Part shown: positions 21,579-31,894 of the stretch, one piece after another
Position numbering within the stretch: the stretch's first letter is position 1
How the letters are laid out: each line of letters opens with the position of its first letter
From: Tupaia tana
Lineage: Eukaryota; Chordata; Mammalia; Scandentia; Tupaiidae
Direction: 5' to 3'
Length of the DNA: 64,000 nt
Assembly: GCA_026018925.1 (NCBI GenBank)
Contig: JAKSZU010000005.1
Span: 18,772,779 to 18,836,778 of the forward strand
Program-made: the position numbers and the translations under genes
The notes under the pieces: model-generated
Told to the model about the DNA's origin: nothing
Databases searched by the model: none
The model's input: the letters and a program-made list of their open reading frames with translations, nothing else

Positions 21579-21825
21579 TAGGGGCTAGCAAGTGGTGTGG
21601 TGGTTGGGGTGCTAGACTCTCTCATGGTTGGTTGGCCGTGGTTGGAGTCCTGGACCCAGTGCCTTTAAAATCACACTAGGTGTTTGTGCCCAAAATCCCA
21701 GGAAGAGAAAAGAGACTGTATTGCAGTATGGCCATCCCCCTCAGGGAGTGATTTCCCACTTTGCTTCTCTCTGTCTCTGGTGAGCTCATGTGCAGTATGG
21801 CAAACAAAACAAAACAAATAAAAAT
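21579..21825 (+). mobile_element. tRNA-SINE type A/B intermediate
   Basis: GGGGCTAGCAAGTGGTGTGG head, GGTTGGAGTCCTGGACCC B box, (AAAC)n tail. Confidence 0.8.
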
Positions 21826-21939
21826 AACACTTAAAAATATTTCAATGACATTTAATTTATATAAATTTAAATGTATAATAGGTGCCATTCTCAGATTATT
21901 TCAATGGAAAAGCTTGTATACTAGGTAAAAAGTTTACTC

Positions 21940-22130
21940 ATTTCCATAGAGAGAAAGAGTAAGAAAGACAAACACCCTCAATAGGGTCTCACAAAGAGAA
22001 ACACCTTCAATAGGATCTCATGCTGAGAGCTTCCTCCCAGCCTTCTCAAGCCAGGATTGCAGGCAAGCCCACGCCTGGTGTGTACATGTTGTGGAGACCC
22101 TAACTGATCTTCCAAATGGCCTCCAGCATT
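21940..22130 (-). mobile_element. tRNA-SINE type D, diverged, with internal duplication
   Basis: Near-repeats CACCCTCAATAGGGTCTCAC and CACCTTCAATAGGATCTCAT lie 31 bp apart, then GATTGCAGGCAAGCCCACGC.. and TGGCCTCCAGCATTGCAGAG. Confidence 0.5.
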
Positions 22131-22159
22131 GCAGAGCATCAGGCCACTTATCTGCCACC

Positions 22160-22335
22160 TTTCTGGGTGGAGCTGCTTTTGAAAGGACTTAGAGCATTGG
22201 TTATAATATTTGTTCTGTTACAGATAGCGGTTAGCCATGGGTCATTCCCTTCACCTTAGTGGTCTGGCTTTCTACATCTTTAAAATCAGTTTGTTCCACT
22301 AGATACCTCTTCTGCTAAAGTCTCTTCTAGGCATA
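22160..22335 (+). mobile_element. Possible MIR fragment
   Basis: GGGTCATTCCCTTCACCTTA..CTTTAAAATCAG.. resembles the MIR core order; weak. Confidence 0.35.
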
Positions 22336-22500
22336 AACGTTTTTCAGCCTGGTTACAAGTAAGCCGAATGGCTCTCTAGTTGTAAAATATGCTTATTTTT
22401 ATGACTTATGTGTAACCTAAACTGAGCCAGTGGTTTAGTGTCATCTTGAGTTAAAGCTTTTATGTTAAAATATTTTATTTATCTTATACCGATGTTTTTA

Positions 22501-22763
22501 ACTTTTTTTTTTTTTTTGCTACGGAGTTCATGCACCTCCTGGACAGAGACAGAGAGAGAGAGAGAGAAAGCAAGAGAGAGAAAATGTGAAAAGCACTCCT
22601 CTTGGGGGTGGCCACACTGCATTCCTTTCTCCTTTCCCTTCTCAAAATTTTGGGCACACATGCCCATATGTCCTGCTTGATTTTCAAGCATTGAGATTTG
22701 GAACTCTAACCAGAGTCAGCATGTGGGAATCCAGAGCTTAACCACCACAGCATCTACTGGCGC
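22501..22763 (-). mobile_element. tRNA-SINE type B
   Basis: T-run, TTGCTACGGAGTTCATGCAC..CATGTGGGAATCCAGAGCTT..AACCACCACAGCATCTACTG. Confidence 0.82.
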
Positions 22764-22774
22764 CCTCTACCAAC

Positions 22775-23066
22775 ATTTTTTTCTTGTTTTTGTTTGTTTG
22801 TTTGTTTGTGTTTTTTTTTTTTTTTTTAAGAGGTTTTTGCCATAGGGAGCCTGTGCTCACCAGATAGGCAGAGAGACACAGAAAGCGAGAAATCACCCCT
22901 GGGGGGGATGGCCATGCCACAGTCCCTTCTCTATTTTCCTCTTGGGATCTTGGGCATACACACACATGTGTCTGGTGTGTGTTTTAAGCCACCAGGTCCA
23001 GGTCTCAAACCAGGGTTGACTACGTGGGAGCCCAGTGATGTAACTATTATACTGTCTGCTAGTTCC
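22775..23066 (-). mobile_element. tRNA-SINE type A
   Basis: (TTTG)n and T-run, AAGAGGTTTTTGCCATAGGG..CTACGTGGGAGCCCAGTGAT..GTCTGCTAGTTCC. Confidence 0.86.
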
Positions 23067-23089
23067 ATCCACCAATGATTTTTTAAATA

Positions 23090-23195
23090 CTACTTGGAGG
23101 TATTTTGGAATGACCATTTTTATCTGATTTCCATTGAGAGAGAGACAAAGATAAAACACCCTAAATAGGGCACACTTAGAGTAATGAATTTTCAT
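23090..23195 (-). mobile_element. Type D-like fragment carrying a segment duplicated at 24364
   Basis: GGAGGTATTTTGGAATGACC..CCATTGAGAGAGAGACAAAG then ACACCCTAAATAGGGCAC, the last part like the 21940 element. Confidence 0.5.
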
Positions 23196-23197
23196 CT

Positions 23198-23447
23198 TGA
23201 GAGGGCCAGCCTGTGGCATGGTGGTTAAGACAGCTAAATCCTGCGTGGCCAACTGTGCAGTTCAAGCCCCAGAACTAGAGACTTGAGAAACACACCAGGC
23301 TGTGTGTGTGTACCCAACATTCTAAAAGGAGGGAAAAATGGAAGACAAGGGATTGTGGCATGAACATTCTCCATGAGGAATGCTTCTTCATTTTCCCTTT
23401 GTCTATCCTCTCCCCCATATACATGCCCTCTGGCAAATTAAGAAAAC
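23198..23447 (+). mobile_element. tRNA-SINE type B
   Basis: GAGGGCCAGCCTGTGGCATG head, GAGAAACACACCAGGCTGTG middle, CCCTCTGGCAAATTAAGAAA tail. Confidence 0.87.
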
Positions 23448-23452
23448 ATAAG

Positions 23453-23862
23453 TGGGACCAGCAGGTAGTATAGTGGTTACGGTGCTGGACTCCCACATGG
23501 CTAACTGCATTTTGAGTCCTGAACCTGGTGGTTTAAATGATTGGGGGAAACATAGGAAAGATATTGAATGTTGAAGCGGGGAGATTAATGTCTCTGTACT
23601 GACTGACATGCATGGCATTCCCTTTTGAAAAAGCAATGTAATACACTGTAAAGTTATATGTAATTCAATGCAATAAAAAAATAGATAATAAAAAAAAAAA
23701 ATCACAACAGATGTATATTCGTGCTTGCCCCAAATCTCAGGAAAGTGGAGGAGAAAGGATTGCAGCGTGGCCATCCCCCCCCAGGGATGATTTCTCACTT
23801 TCTGTCTCTCTGTCAAGTGTATGTGTCCTATAGCAAAAATCTCTCTTAAAAAAATAAAATAA
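23453..23862 (+). mobile_element. tRNA-SINE type A interrupted by an A-tailed insert
   Basis: Head at 23453-23540 (GGGACCAGCAGGTAGTATAG..GGTGGTTTAAA). Remainder at ~23702-23862 (ACAGATGTATATTCGTGCTT..CTATAGCAAAAATC). About 160 bp of foreign sequence lies between. Confidence 0.82.
23541..23701 (+). mobile_element. Unidentified retroposed 3' end inside a SINE
   Basis: GATTGGGGGAAACATAGGAA.. to TTCAATGCAATAAAAAAATA and a poly(A). Looks like the 3' terminus of a polyadenylated element, possibly a lineage L1. Confidence 0.5.
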
Positions 23863-23864
23863 TG

Positions 23865-24590
23865 AGAAATTAGTCTCAAAATGGATCAGAGACCTACATG
23901 TAAGAGATAAAACTATATAGCTCTTAGAAGACAACTTTGGAATTTCTCGACATTGAATTAGTCAGTTTTTTCTTAATGTAGTACCTAAAGTACAAGCAGC
24001 CAGGGAAAAAAATAGGTGAGTTGTACACTGTCAAAATTAAAAACTTTAGTGCTTCTAAGAATACTGTCAAGAAAATAAAAAGACAGTGCACAGAATGGGA
24101 GAAAACATTTTCAAATTATTTATAAGGTCTAGTTTATAAGGGATTCTTATGAGATAGGACTTCAAAAAGTTTGTGGAAAATGGAATTAACGTATGAGTTT
24201 ATTTTGGTGCAAAATATTTTTTAATCCATGCATAGTTTTTTTATAATATGCATTTTATGTGAATCTTTAAAAGACTTCTTGTATAAGTCATGTAAGACAT
24301 ATAACCCAATTTTTTCAAATGACCAAAGGACCTGAACAGACATTTCTCCAAAGAGATATACAAATGGAGGTATTTTGGAATGACCATTTTTATCTGATTT
24401 CCATTGAGAGAGACAAAACCACAGCACACGAGCAGGTGCTCAACATCATTAATTATCAAAAAACCCTAAATCAAAACCACATACCATTTCTAATAAATGG
24501 ATATAGCTACTACTAAAATGGCTATAATCAAAAAGAGAGACAATGGCAGGTGTTGACTAGGACGTGGAGAAACTGTTCTGGTTATTTTCT
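23865..24590 (+). mobile_element. L1 LINE ORF2 3' region (old L1M type)
   Basis: ATGGATCAGAGACCTACATG..AAGGACCTGAACAGACATTT..CAACATCATTAATTATC..AAATCAAAACCACATACCAT..GACGTGGAGAAACTGTTCTG is the order of the L1 ORF2 C-terminal region. Interrupted by the MITE at 24156 and by a ~52-bp insert at 24364. Confidence 0.85.
24156..24279. mobile_element. ~123-bp inverted-repeat MITE, copy 2, inside L1
   Basis: AGGACTTCAAAAAGTTTGTG left, GTGAATCTTTAAAAGACTTC right, TTTATTTTGGTGCAAAATAT middle. Confidence 0.75.
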
Positions 24591-24654
24591 ACTCCTATGA
24601 AGGCAAAACTGTAGGGCTCCATAGAAATGAAACAGTGAAATGCTATTTTATGTA

Positions 24655-25080
24655 AAACTTTCACTCAGCATGATTGAGATTCTTCCATATAGTTACATGT
24701 CATCAGTGTATTCCTTTTTCGTTGTTGCTGAATAGTGATTCATTGCATAAATGTACCACATTTTGCATATCCATTCTATTGATAGGCGCCTAGTCTGTTT
24801 CTAATTTTTGGCTATTATAAATAAAGTTGTTAGGAACATTCTTATACAGACCTTTTTTGTAGACATGTTTTTATTTCTTTTGGGTAAATACTTTAGAATG
24901 AAACTGCCAGACCTTTTTATGAAACTGCGAGACCTTTTTCCAAAATTGCACCATTTTACACTTCCACCGACAATGTGTGAGCATTCTGGTTGCTCCACAC
25001 CTTGCTAATATTATGTGTTGTTTGTCCTTTTTATTTTAGTCATTAGGGTGGGTGTGTAGTGGTTTCTGCTTTCTGTTTTA
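24655..25080 (-). mobile_element. L1 LINE fragment, antisense
   Basis: TTCACTCAGCATGATTGAGA..CATAAATGTACCACATTTTG..CCAAAATTGCACCATTTTAC..CATTCTGGTTGCTCCACACC is antisense L1 ORF2 end/3'UTR. Confidence 0.82.
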
Positions 25081-25389
25081 ATTGACTATTGCCTATCTTT
25101 CTCCTACACTTGATACTAAGCTCTATGTAAATTAGGACAGTCAACTAACAGTACCCCTCCAAAGTGCCTGTCACTTTCTTTGAACGTAGGAGGTGTGGAA
25201 TAAATGTGAAATGAGGGCAATGAATGAATGTTTTGACACTTAGTTTTGGGATTTTGGTGTGAAAAAAAATTAAGTCATATAAATATGTATAGATAAATTG
25301 GCCAGAAAGTTTGTTAAATTTTATACTTTATCTAAATTAAGAATTATTTCTTATACAAAGAACATATTTACACTGCCGATTTTTCATAG
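25081..25389. other. Sequence upstream of first coding exon
   Basis: 25090-25235 looks MIR-like (TAAGCTCTATGTAAATTAGG..AATGAATGAATG); the rest is unique intron with the polypyrimidine-poor acceptor. Confidence 0.4.
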
Positions 25390-25485
25390 GTACAAATGAT
25401 GCAAAATGTACACCTTGCTCCAGAGACCGATGAAGACGATCTTTATTCTGGTTATAATGACTACAATCCAACCTATGATACTGAG
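25390..25485 (+). CDS. IFT88: IFT88 first coding exon found (residues 1-30)
   Basis: Acceptor tttttcatag precedes the exon and donor GAG|gtaaaa follows. The ATG at 25396 starts MMQNVHLAPETDEDDLYSG, the known short-form N terminus. The six exon bases before the ATG (GTACAA) are open in frame and would encode V-Q, as in the longer mammalian isoform, whose extra upstream exon I could not locate. The acidic ETDEDD patch and the Tyr/Asn/Asp-rich tail are typical of the disordered IFT88 N terminus. Phase 0 exit. Confidence 0.95.
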
Positions 25486-25737
25486 GTAAAAAACAAAAAT
25501 AAAAGCGAAAAAAGAGAAAACTTAGTGTGTTTGTTACATTGGTCTTTGTTAAGCAGCTGGCTCAATAAAGGGTATGAAGAGTTTGGATTTGAGGGTTCTT
25601 CTTTATTATACTTTAGATTAAGTCAGCTGATTCAAAATTCTAGAAGTATGCCATAACTGAAGATATGAAATTCTGTTAATAATTGTAGCAGAAGGGAGGA
25701 TCTTGAGATAGGTTATGGAAGTGAATTTAGATGAATT

Positions 25738-25927
25738 ATATAGCTCCGTGGCCTGGTGGTTAAAGTGATATGAGTTCTGGAGCCAGCCGTGTGTGCATGT
25801 CCAAAATCTCAACAGAAGGGAGAAATGGAGGAGAAAGGAGTGTGGCATGACTACCCATGGGGGTGCTTTTCCCCTCTCCTCTCTCTCTGTATCTCTCTGG
25901 TGAGCGCACCTCTGGCAAAGAAAAAGA
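25738..25927 (+). mobile_element. tRNA-SINE type B with internal deletion
   Basis: GCTCCGTGGCCTGGTGGTTA head jumps to CCGTGTGTGCATGTCCAAAA. Target duplication AGATGAATTA. Confidence 0.85.
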
Positions 25928-26370
25928 TGAATTACATATAGTATTTGTGTTCTTCAGCACTAGCTATCTGAATATATAAGTTGAAAGACTTAAAAAAACT
26001 CATTTCTTTACTGCTCTAAACTTGAAGTCATGTAGTTATTTTTTCCTCTAATTAAACACTGCAGGTATTTTATAGAAAAATTAGAAAATAGAGATGAATA
26101 AAAAGAAAAATTAAAGTCTTAGAAACTGCATCATCCAGAGGTAACCATTAACTGATTTATGGTGCTTATCTCACTAAACATTTAACTATGCAAATATGTG
26201 TATAACTATATGTTTTTGGATAAAATATTCATGCCATACATACTATTTTGTAACCTGCTTTTTCTCTTTCATGAATATCTATTTATCCCAGCACATCTAT
26301 ATCTGCTTAATAGTTAATGCTATAGAGACTTAAGAGATGAAATTGTTGCTAAGACACATTTGGATATTTT
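25928..26370 (+). other. IFT88 intron, AT-rich
   Basis: 26090-26345 (TAACCATTAACTGATTTATG..GCATACTATTTTGTAACCTG-like text) resembles an old L1 3'UTR; otherwise nothing seen. Confidence 0.35.
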
Positions 26371-26371
26371 A

Positions 26372-26580
26372 TTTATTTATATATTAATTTGTTTATTTTG
26401 CCTGTGACTAGGGGGCATGTGGGCTTGCTGGAGAGAGAGAGATAAATTGGAGTGGTCATGTGGCACATCCCTTTTCCTCCATTTCTTCATCCCATCAGGA
26501 TTTGGGGCATGCATATATGTGCCTGGTTTGTTTTTTTCCAGCCACTGGGGCCAAGACTCAAACCACAGTTGGCCATGTTT
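26372..26580 (-). mobile_element. tRNA-SINE type B
   Basis: TTTTGCCTGTGACTAGGGGG..CATCAGGATTTGGGGCATGC..ACCACAGTTGGCCATG; 5' end truncated at the junction with the next element. Confidence 0.75.
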
Positions 26581-26589
26581 TTCATGTAG

Positions 26590-27134
26590 CTTTTAGATTT
26601 TTTTCTCTCCAGGCAGTGCATGTGCTTGTCAGAGAGAGAGACAAAGAGGGAGAAGAAGAAAGCACCCTCTAGTGAGGCATGGTCACATGAAATTCCTTCT
26701 CTCTTTTTTCATCCTATTGAGATTTGGGGCAGGCATGCACATGTGCACAGTGTGTTTTATAAGTCACCAGGGCCAGATTTGAATCATGCAGTCTGCCTGT
26801 GTGTTTTCCAGCTCCCTTTTTTTTTTTTTTTTTTCTTTTTTTTGGAGAGGTTTTTGCTATAGGGCGCGTGCGCTCGCCAGACAGACAGAGAGAGACGGAG
26901 AGATAGAAAGCAGGAAATCACCCCCCAGGGGGGATGGCCACGCCGCAATCCCTTCTCCTCCATCCTCCTCTCGGGATCTTGGGCACGCACGCACACGCGC
27001 CCGGCGTGAGTTTAAGCCGCTGGGTCCGGGACTCGAACCGCGGTCGACTACGTGGGAGTCCAGCGACATAGCCATTACGCTAACTGCTGGTCCCTTCCAG
27101 CTCCCTTAATGAGTAGGCCACAGAGTTGGCCCAG
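26590..27134 (-). mobile_element. tRNA-SINE type B split by a type A SINE
   Basis: 3' part 26590-26817 (CAGGCAGTGCATGTGCTTGT..). tRNA end 27096-27134 (CTCCCTTAATGAGTAGGCCA..GTTGGCCC). A type A copy lies between. Confidence 0.85.
26818..27095 (-). mobile_element. tRNA-SINE type A nested in type B
   Basis: GGAGAGGTTTTTGCTATAGG.. to ACGCTAACTGCTGGTCCC. Perfect target duplication TTCCAGCTCCCTT. CpG-rich and close to consensus. Confidence 0.95.
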
Positions 27135-27540
27135 GTTTTAGAAATTTTTAAGTGGAATAAAATGATGGTATGTGAATTATAGATCTAGAAAAAATAGAAA
27201 TAAGTTTTGTTTCAACTGAGATGCTGATTCTCAAATGGCAGTGTGGATTGGATTAGTTCTCTGCCTAGATTAGGTCCAGTCTGAATCTTGGACTTTACCT
27301 GTCCAGTGAGATATAAAGTAATTTTCGCTGGGGCAGACAGAAATGGAACTACAAAAGTGTTTGCCCTCTAGCTTGTAGAGAATATAGCCTTTCCTGTCCT
27401 GATGCTTTCTTGAGTAGGTAGTAGCATGATCCCAGCATATGTGAAAAAAGAGAAGAAATATGGGTCAGGGTAGAGAAAAAGATATGAATCTTCATTCTTA
27501 CTACTCTAGCCATGAGAAAGAAAGAAGAAGGTCATCCTTG
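27135..27540 (+). other. IFT88 intron, unique
   Basis: No exon, repeat or RNA gene recognised. Confidence 0.4.
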
Positions 27541-27543
27541 TAG

Positions 27544-27623
27544 TAGGTCGTCAGGAAGTCATGACATATTTTTCTGTTTTTCTATGGAAAAATGCATCAT
27601 GACTTTTCCAACGACTCAATATA
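27544..27623. mobile_element. 82-bp palindromic MITE, copy 2
   Basis: TAGGTCGTCAGGAAGTCATG left; CATGACTTTTCCAACGACTC right, ending in TA. Confidence 0.82.
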
Positions 27624-27917
27624 TTTGCTTTTTTAACCGGGCATTATGATACCACCCATTTGAATAGTAGTTAATAAAATGTCCTTAGAATTGACTTAAC
27701 ATAATCAGTCCTATTTCTAGGGAGGAAGGAGCCTTGGTATTTGGGGTAGTGTGAAGAGGGGGAAATGTAGGAAAGGAGTCCTTGAGCCCCTATGCAGCCG
27801 ATGCTGTGGAGGTAAGAGGAATTATACAAGATTGTAAAAACTGAGTGAGGAGCTTAAACTTTTTTTTCTCTCAATTTTTACTTCATGTTGAATAATAAAT
27901 TTGTCTTTTCTTTTTAG

Positions 27918-27980
27918 GAATTGGAGAATGATGCAGCTTTTCAGCAAGCATTGAGAACTAGTCATGGCAGAAGACCTCCA
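27918..27980 (+). CDS. IFT88: IFT88 coding exon, residues 31-51
   Basis: Sixty-three bases between a strong polypyrimidine acceptor (ttttctttttag) and donor CCA|gtatgt. It encodes ELENDAAFQQALRTSHGRRP then P, and continues the preceding ..YDTE in phase 0. The match to mammalian IFT88 is near complete. Confidence 0.96.
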
Positions 27981-28009
27981 GTATGTAGAATTTCTTTAAA
28001 TTGTAGTAA

Positions 28010-28530
28010 AAAATATGTATTATAACATTTGCCACTTAACCATTTTTTTTTCACTTAACCATTTTTAAGTGTACAGGTCAATAGTGTTAGTATGTTCACA
28101 TTGTTATGAAACAAATCTTCAGACTTTTTCATCTTGCACTTATGAAATTCTGTATTCACTATATAACAACTCTCCATATTCTCCTTCCACAAACCCCCAA
28201 TAACCATCATTCTACCTTCTATCTCTGAATTTGACTACCCTAGGTACCTCATATAAGTGGGATCAAAGTCTTAGCCTTTCTATTACTGGCTTATTTCACT
28301 TAGTATAATGTCTTCAAGGTTCATCCATGTTGTAGCACATGACAGGACATCCTTTTCAAGACTGAATAAGATTCTATTGTGTGTATATACCTCATTTTGT
28401 TCATCCATTCATCTGTCAAAGGATATTTGTCCATTTCTGTTATTGATCTCTATATATTCTGGATTTTAACCTCTTACATGATAGGTGATTAGCAAATATT
28501 TTCTCCAATTCTTTAGGCTGCATGTTCATA
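28010..28530 (-). mobile_element. L1 LINE 3' region, antisense (old)
   Basis: CCATTTTTAAGTGTACAGGT..ACAAACCCCCAATAACCATC..TGTAGCACATGACAGGACAT..AGCAAATATTTTCTCCAATT is antisense L1 3'UTR/ORF2 end. Confidence 0.85.
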
Positions 28531-28941
28531 CTTTTTTTTTTTTTTCGTTTTTATTTATTTATTTAATTACAATGCATCTTTACAACATACAAAATGGTTT
28601 CTCCCAGCATGAATACAGTGTGTCAGTCAAGTCAAAGATATTACCACATACATTATCATTAACAGATAACGTTATTTTTGTGTCTGTTCAACATTTTTTC
28701 CCCTGATTACCTTTTTCCCACCCACCCCCCATTACTCACCCTCTCCTATACTATCTCTGATATCTACAGTTTTTGCCCTCCTTGCTATCATACCTTTCAC
28801 TCCCTCAGTTTCTGCCATAGAGTGCAGACATTAGGTATATTTTGAGCAGATACATACAATTCCTCTCTTTCATAGTCTGGCCAGCTTCACTCAACATAAA
28901 ATATTCCATATTTGTCCACTTTGTATCAAATGTCAGGGTCT

Positions 28942-29206
28942 CAGGACCAGCAGTTGGCATAATGGCTGTGTCACTGGACTCCCATGTAGTCAACCACTGT
29001 TCGAGTCCCAGACCTGGTGGCTTAAACTCATGCCGGGTGCATGAGTGTGCATGCCCAAGATTCCGAGAGGAGGATGGAGGAGAAGGGATTGCGGCATGGC
29101 CATCCCCCCCAGGGGGTGATTTCTCACTTTCTGTCTCTCTGTCTCTCTCTTTCTGGCAAGCACACATGCCCTATAGCAAAAACCTCTCCCCCCCAAAAAA
29201 AAAATG
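28942..29206 (+). mobile_element. tRNA-SINE type A, first of a tandem pair in L1
   Basis: AGGACCAGCAGTTGGCATAA head to CTATAGCAAAAACCTCTC and C/A tail. AATGTCAG occurs before it and again between the two copies. Confidence 0.9.
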
Positions 29207-29213
29207 TCAGGAC

Positions 29214-29473
29214 CAGCAATTAGCGTAATGGCTATGTCACTGGACTCCCATGTAGTCGACCGTGGTTTGAGGCCCGGACCCGGTGGCTTAAACTCACGCC
29301 GGGCGCGTGTGCGCACGTGCCCAAGAACCCGAGAGGAGAATGGAAGAAAAGGGATTGTGGCGTGGCCACCCCCCCGGGGGGGTGATTTCTCGCTTTCCGT
29401 CTCTGTCTGTCTCTGTCTTTCTGGCGAGCGCATGTGCACTATAGCTAAAAACCTCTCAAAAAAAAAAAAAAAG
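29214..29473 (+). mobile_element. tRNA-SINE type A, second of the tandem pair
   Basis: AGGACCAGCAATTAGCGTAA head, GGCGCGTGTGCGCACGTGCC, A-tail ending at 29473. GTCTGTGTCTC beyond it resumes L1. Confidence 0.9.
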
Positions 29474-29754
29474 TCTGTGTCTCATTGTTTTTTTATGGCT
29501 GAGTAGTATTCCATGTTATATATCTGGCACATTTTTTCAATCTGTTTATCTGTTCTTGGACATTTGGGTTGATTCCATGTCTTAGCATTTGTGAAGGATG
29601 CTGTGATAAACATTGATGTATAAGCGCTATTCCAACTGAGTGTTTTCCTATTCTTTAGATAGATACCCAGGAATGGAATTGCTTGGTCATATAGTATTTC
29701 TATTTGTAAGTTTCTGAGGAACCTCTTTATACTGTTTTCTACAGTGGCTGTACT

Positions 29755-29826
29755 GTTGAGTCGTTGAAAAGTCATGATGCATTTTTCCATAGGAAAATAT
29801 GTCATGACTTTCCTAATGACCTAATA
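29755..29826. mobile_element. 82-bp palindromic MITE, copy 3, inside L1
   Basis: TTGAGTCGTTGAAAAGTCAT left, ATGTCATGACTTTCCTAATG right. L1 text GGCTGTAC and AATTTATATTTCC resumes across it, giving an exact empty site. Confidence 0.85.
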
Positions 29827-31287
29827 ATTTATATTTCCACCAACAGTGTAGGAGGATTCCCTTCTTGGCCTTGCCAGTAATTATTATTTATTTTTAACCT
29901 TAGCCATTCTGACTGGGGTTAAGTGGTATCTCATTGTGGTTTTAATTCGCATTTCCCTTATGATAAAAGAGACACTTAAGCATTTTTTCATATGCTTTTT
30001 GGCCATTCATGTCTTCCTTGGAGAGTTGTCTGTTCAGCTTCCTTGCCCATCTTTTAATTGGATTGATTACTTTTTGGAAGGGATAAGCTAGCTGCTTGAG
30101 TTCCCTGCAAATTCTGGTTATCAGTCCGTTATCTGAGGCATAGTTTGCAAATATATTCTTCCATTCCGAGGGTTGTCTCTTCACTGAACTATGTTGTTCC
30201 TTTTGCTGTGCAGAAGTTTTTTAGCCTAATGTAGTCCCACTTGTTTATTTTCAGGATTATTGTTTGTACATTGGGGGTCTTATTTAAGAAGTTTTTGCCT
30301 ACTCCCACATCAGCAAAAGTTTCTCCTGTGTTTTCTACCAGTAGTTTTATAGTTTAGGGTTTTATGTTTAACTCTTTAATCCATTTTGAGTTGATTTTTG
30401 TTAATGGTGAAAGATAGGGGGTCCAATTTCATGCAGGTGAATATTCAGTTTTTTTCAGTACCATTTGTGGAAGAGATTTTCTTTTCCCTAGTGGATTGTC
30501 TTGTGCCCTTTGTCAAAAATCAGTTGGCTTTATGTTTGAGTATTTTTTTCTGGGTTCTCTATTCTGTTCCATTGGTCTACATGCCTGATTTTGTGCCAGT
30601 ACCATGCTGTTTAGATAATCACAGCTTTGTAATGTATTTTGAGGTCAGAAAATTAGGTACCTCCTACTTTATTCTTTTATACAATATTGCTATGGTGATA
30701 CGTGGCCTTTTTTGATTTCAGACAAATTTTATGATTGTTTTTAGTATTTCTTTGAAGACTATCTCTGGTAATTTGATTGGAATTGTGTCAGATTTGTAAG
30801 TTAATTTGGGTAGAATTGGATTTCTTTCCACTTTTTTGTATCCTTTTCAATTCTTTTTTCTTTTTTTTTTTTATGGTTTTTCTTGTAGAAGTCCTTAATT
30901 TCTTTGGTTAAGTCTATTCCTAGGCATCTTATTTTTGTTGTAGCTATTGTAAATAGGATTGCTTTCTTCAATTCTACCTCAGTCTGTTCATTGTTAGTAT
31001 ATAGAGATGCTATAGATTTTTGTATGTTGCTGTTATGTCCTGCCACTTTCCTGTATTCATTTATAACTTCAGTAATTTTTTGTGGGTATCTTTTGGATTT
31101 TCTATGTATATAATCATGTGATCTGCAAATAAAGATAATTTCATGTCCTTTTTTCCTATTCAAGTGCCTTTTATTTTATTCTCTTGTTTGACTGCATTAG
31201 CTAGGACTTCCTGTACTACATTGAAGATGAGTGGAGAAAGTGGGCAGCCTTGCTTGTCTTGATCCAGTTTTCAAGAAAAAAAAAACC

Positions 31288-31452
31288 TGAAAATCACTCT
31301 GGGCATGTGTGCATGCATGCCCAAAATCCTAAGAAGGGAATGGAGAAGGGATTGCATCTTGGCCATCCACTTGAGGGAGTGATTTCTCACTTTCCCTTTC
31401 ACTGTCTCTCTCTGGCAAATACACGTGCCCTATGGCAGTAGCCTAAAAAAAC
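31288..31452 (+). mobile_element. tRNA-SINE type A, 5'-truncated
   Basis: AAAATCACTCTGGGCATGTG.. to GTGCCCTATGGCAGTAGCCT; tRNA head absent. Confidence 0.78.
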
Positions 31453-31529
31453 AGTTCTATCTCTAATGTTCTATGTCTGATATTCCTTTTAAAAAACTGC
31501 TTCTCTCCACCCACCTGATAATATTGTAT

Positions 31530-31735
31530 ATAGCAGCACTTCTCATCTGGGGGCAGTTTTGCCCACGCTCATCCCCACTCTCAGGAAATGTTTGGCAGTG
31601 TCTTGAGTGGGTGTTACTGGCATCTAGTAGGAAGCACCAGAGATGCAGCAGCACATCCTACAGTACAGAGGCCAGCCTCCCACAATATAAAATTTACCAG
31701 CTTTGGTCGAGAGTGCCAAGATTGAGAAACCCAGA
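31530..31735. mobile_element. MER20-like hAT fragment
   Basis: CTGGGGGCAGTTTTGCCCAC..AAATGTTTGGCAGTGTCTTG..CTACTGGCATCTAGTAGGAAG-type order (..TACTGGCATCTAGTAGGAAG..), ending GATTGAGAAACCC, matches MER20. Confidence 0.8.
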
Positions 31736-31894
31736 TATACCACAACTTCTCTGCTTTGAGATGAAATGTCCTCCAGTTTTCATCTTCCTTCATTTTTCAC
31801 TTTCTTCCTGCTACATGTACTTATTTTTACAAAATGAATAATTACTATTAAACCACTTAACATATAAAGAATCCTGTGAGTAACTTGCGTATCT

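Larger units (their letters stand above)
28531..31265 (-). mobile_element. Younger L1 LINE, 5'-truncated, antisense, with nested insertions
   Basis: Begins with a poly(T) at 28531 (its poly(A) tail), then 3'UTR to ~28940. After two SINEs it continues with ORF2 from 29476 to 31265. On the minus strand the ORF2 product is readable in broken pieces, for example [11 protein letters not shown] (29942-30184) and [20 protein letters not shown] (30801-31163). It truncates in the reverse-transcriptase region. Stops and frameshifts show it is dead. Interrupted by SINEs at 28942 and 29212 and by a MITE at 29755. Confidence 0.9.

Noticed and set aside
29942..31163. Minus-strand ORFs with reverse-transcriptase-like text
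   Set aside because: Pieces of a dead L1 ORF2, not a host gene.
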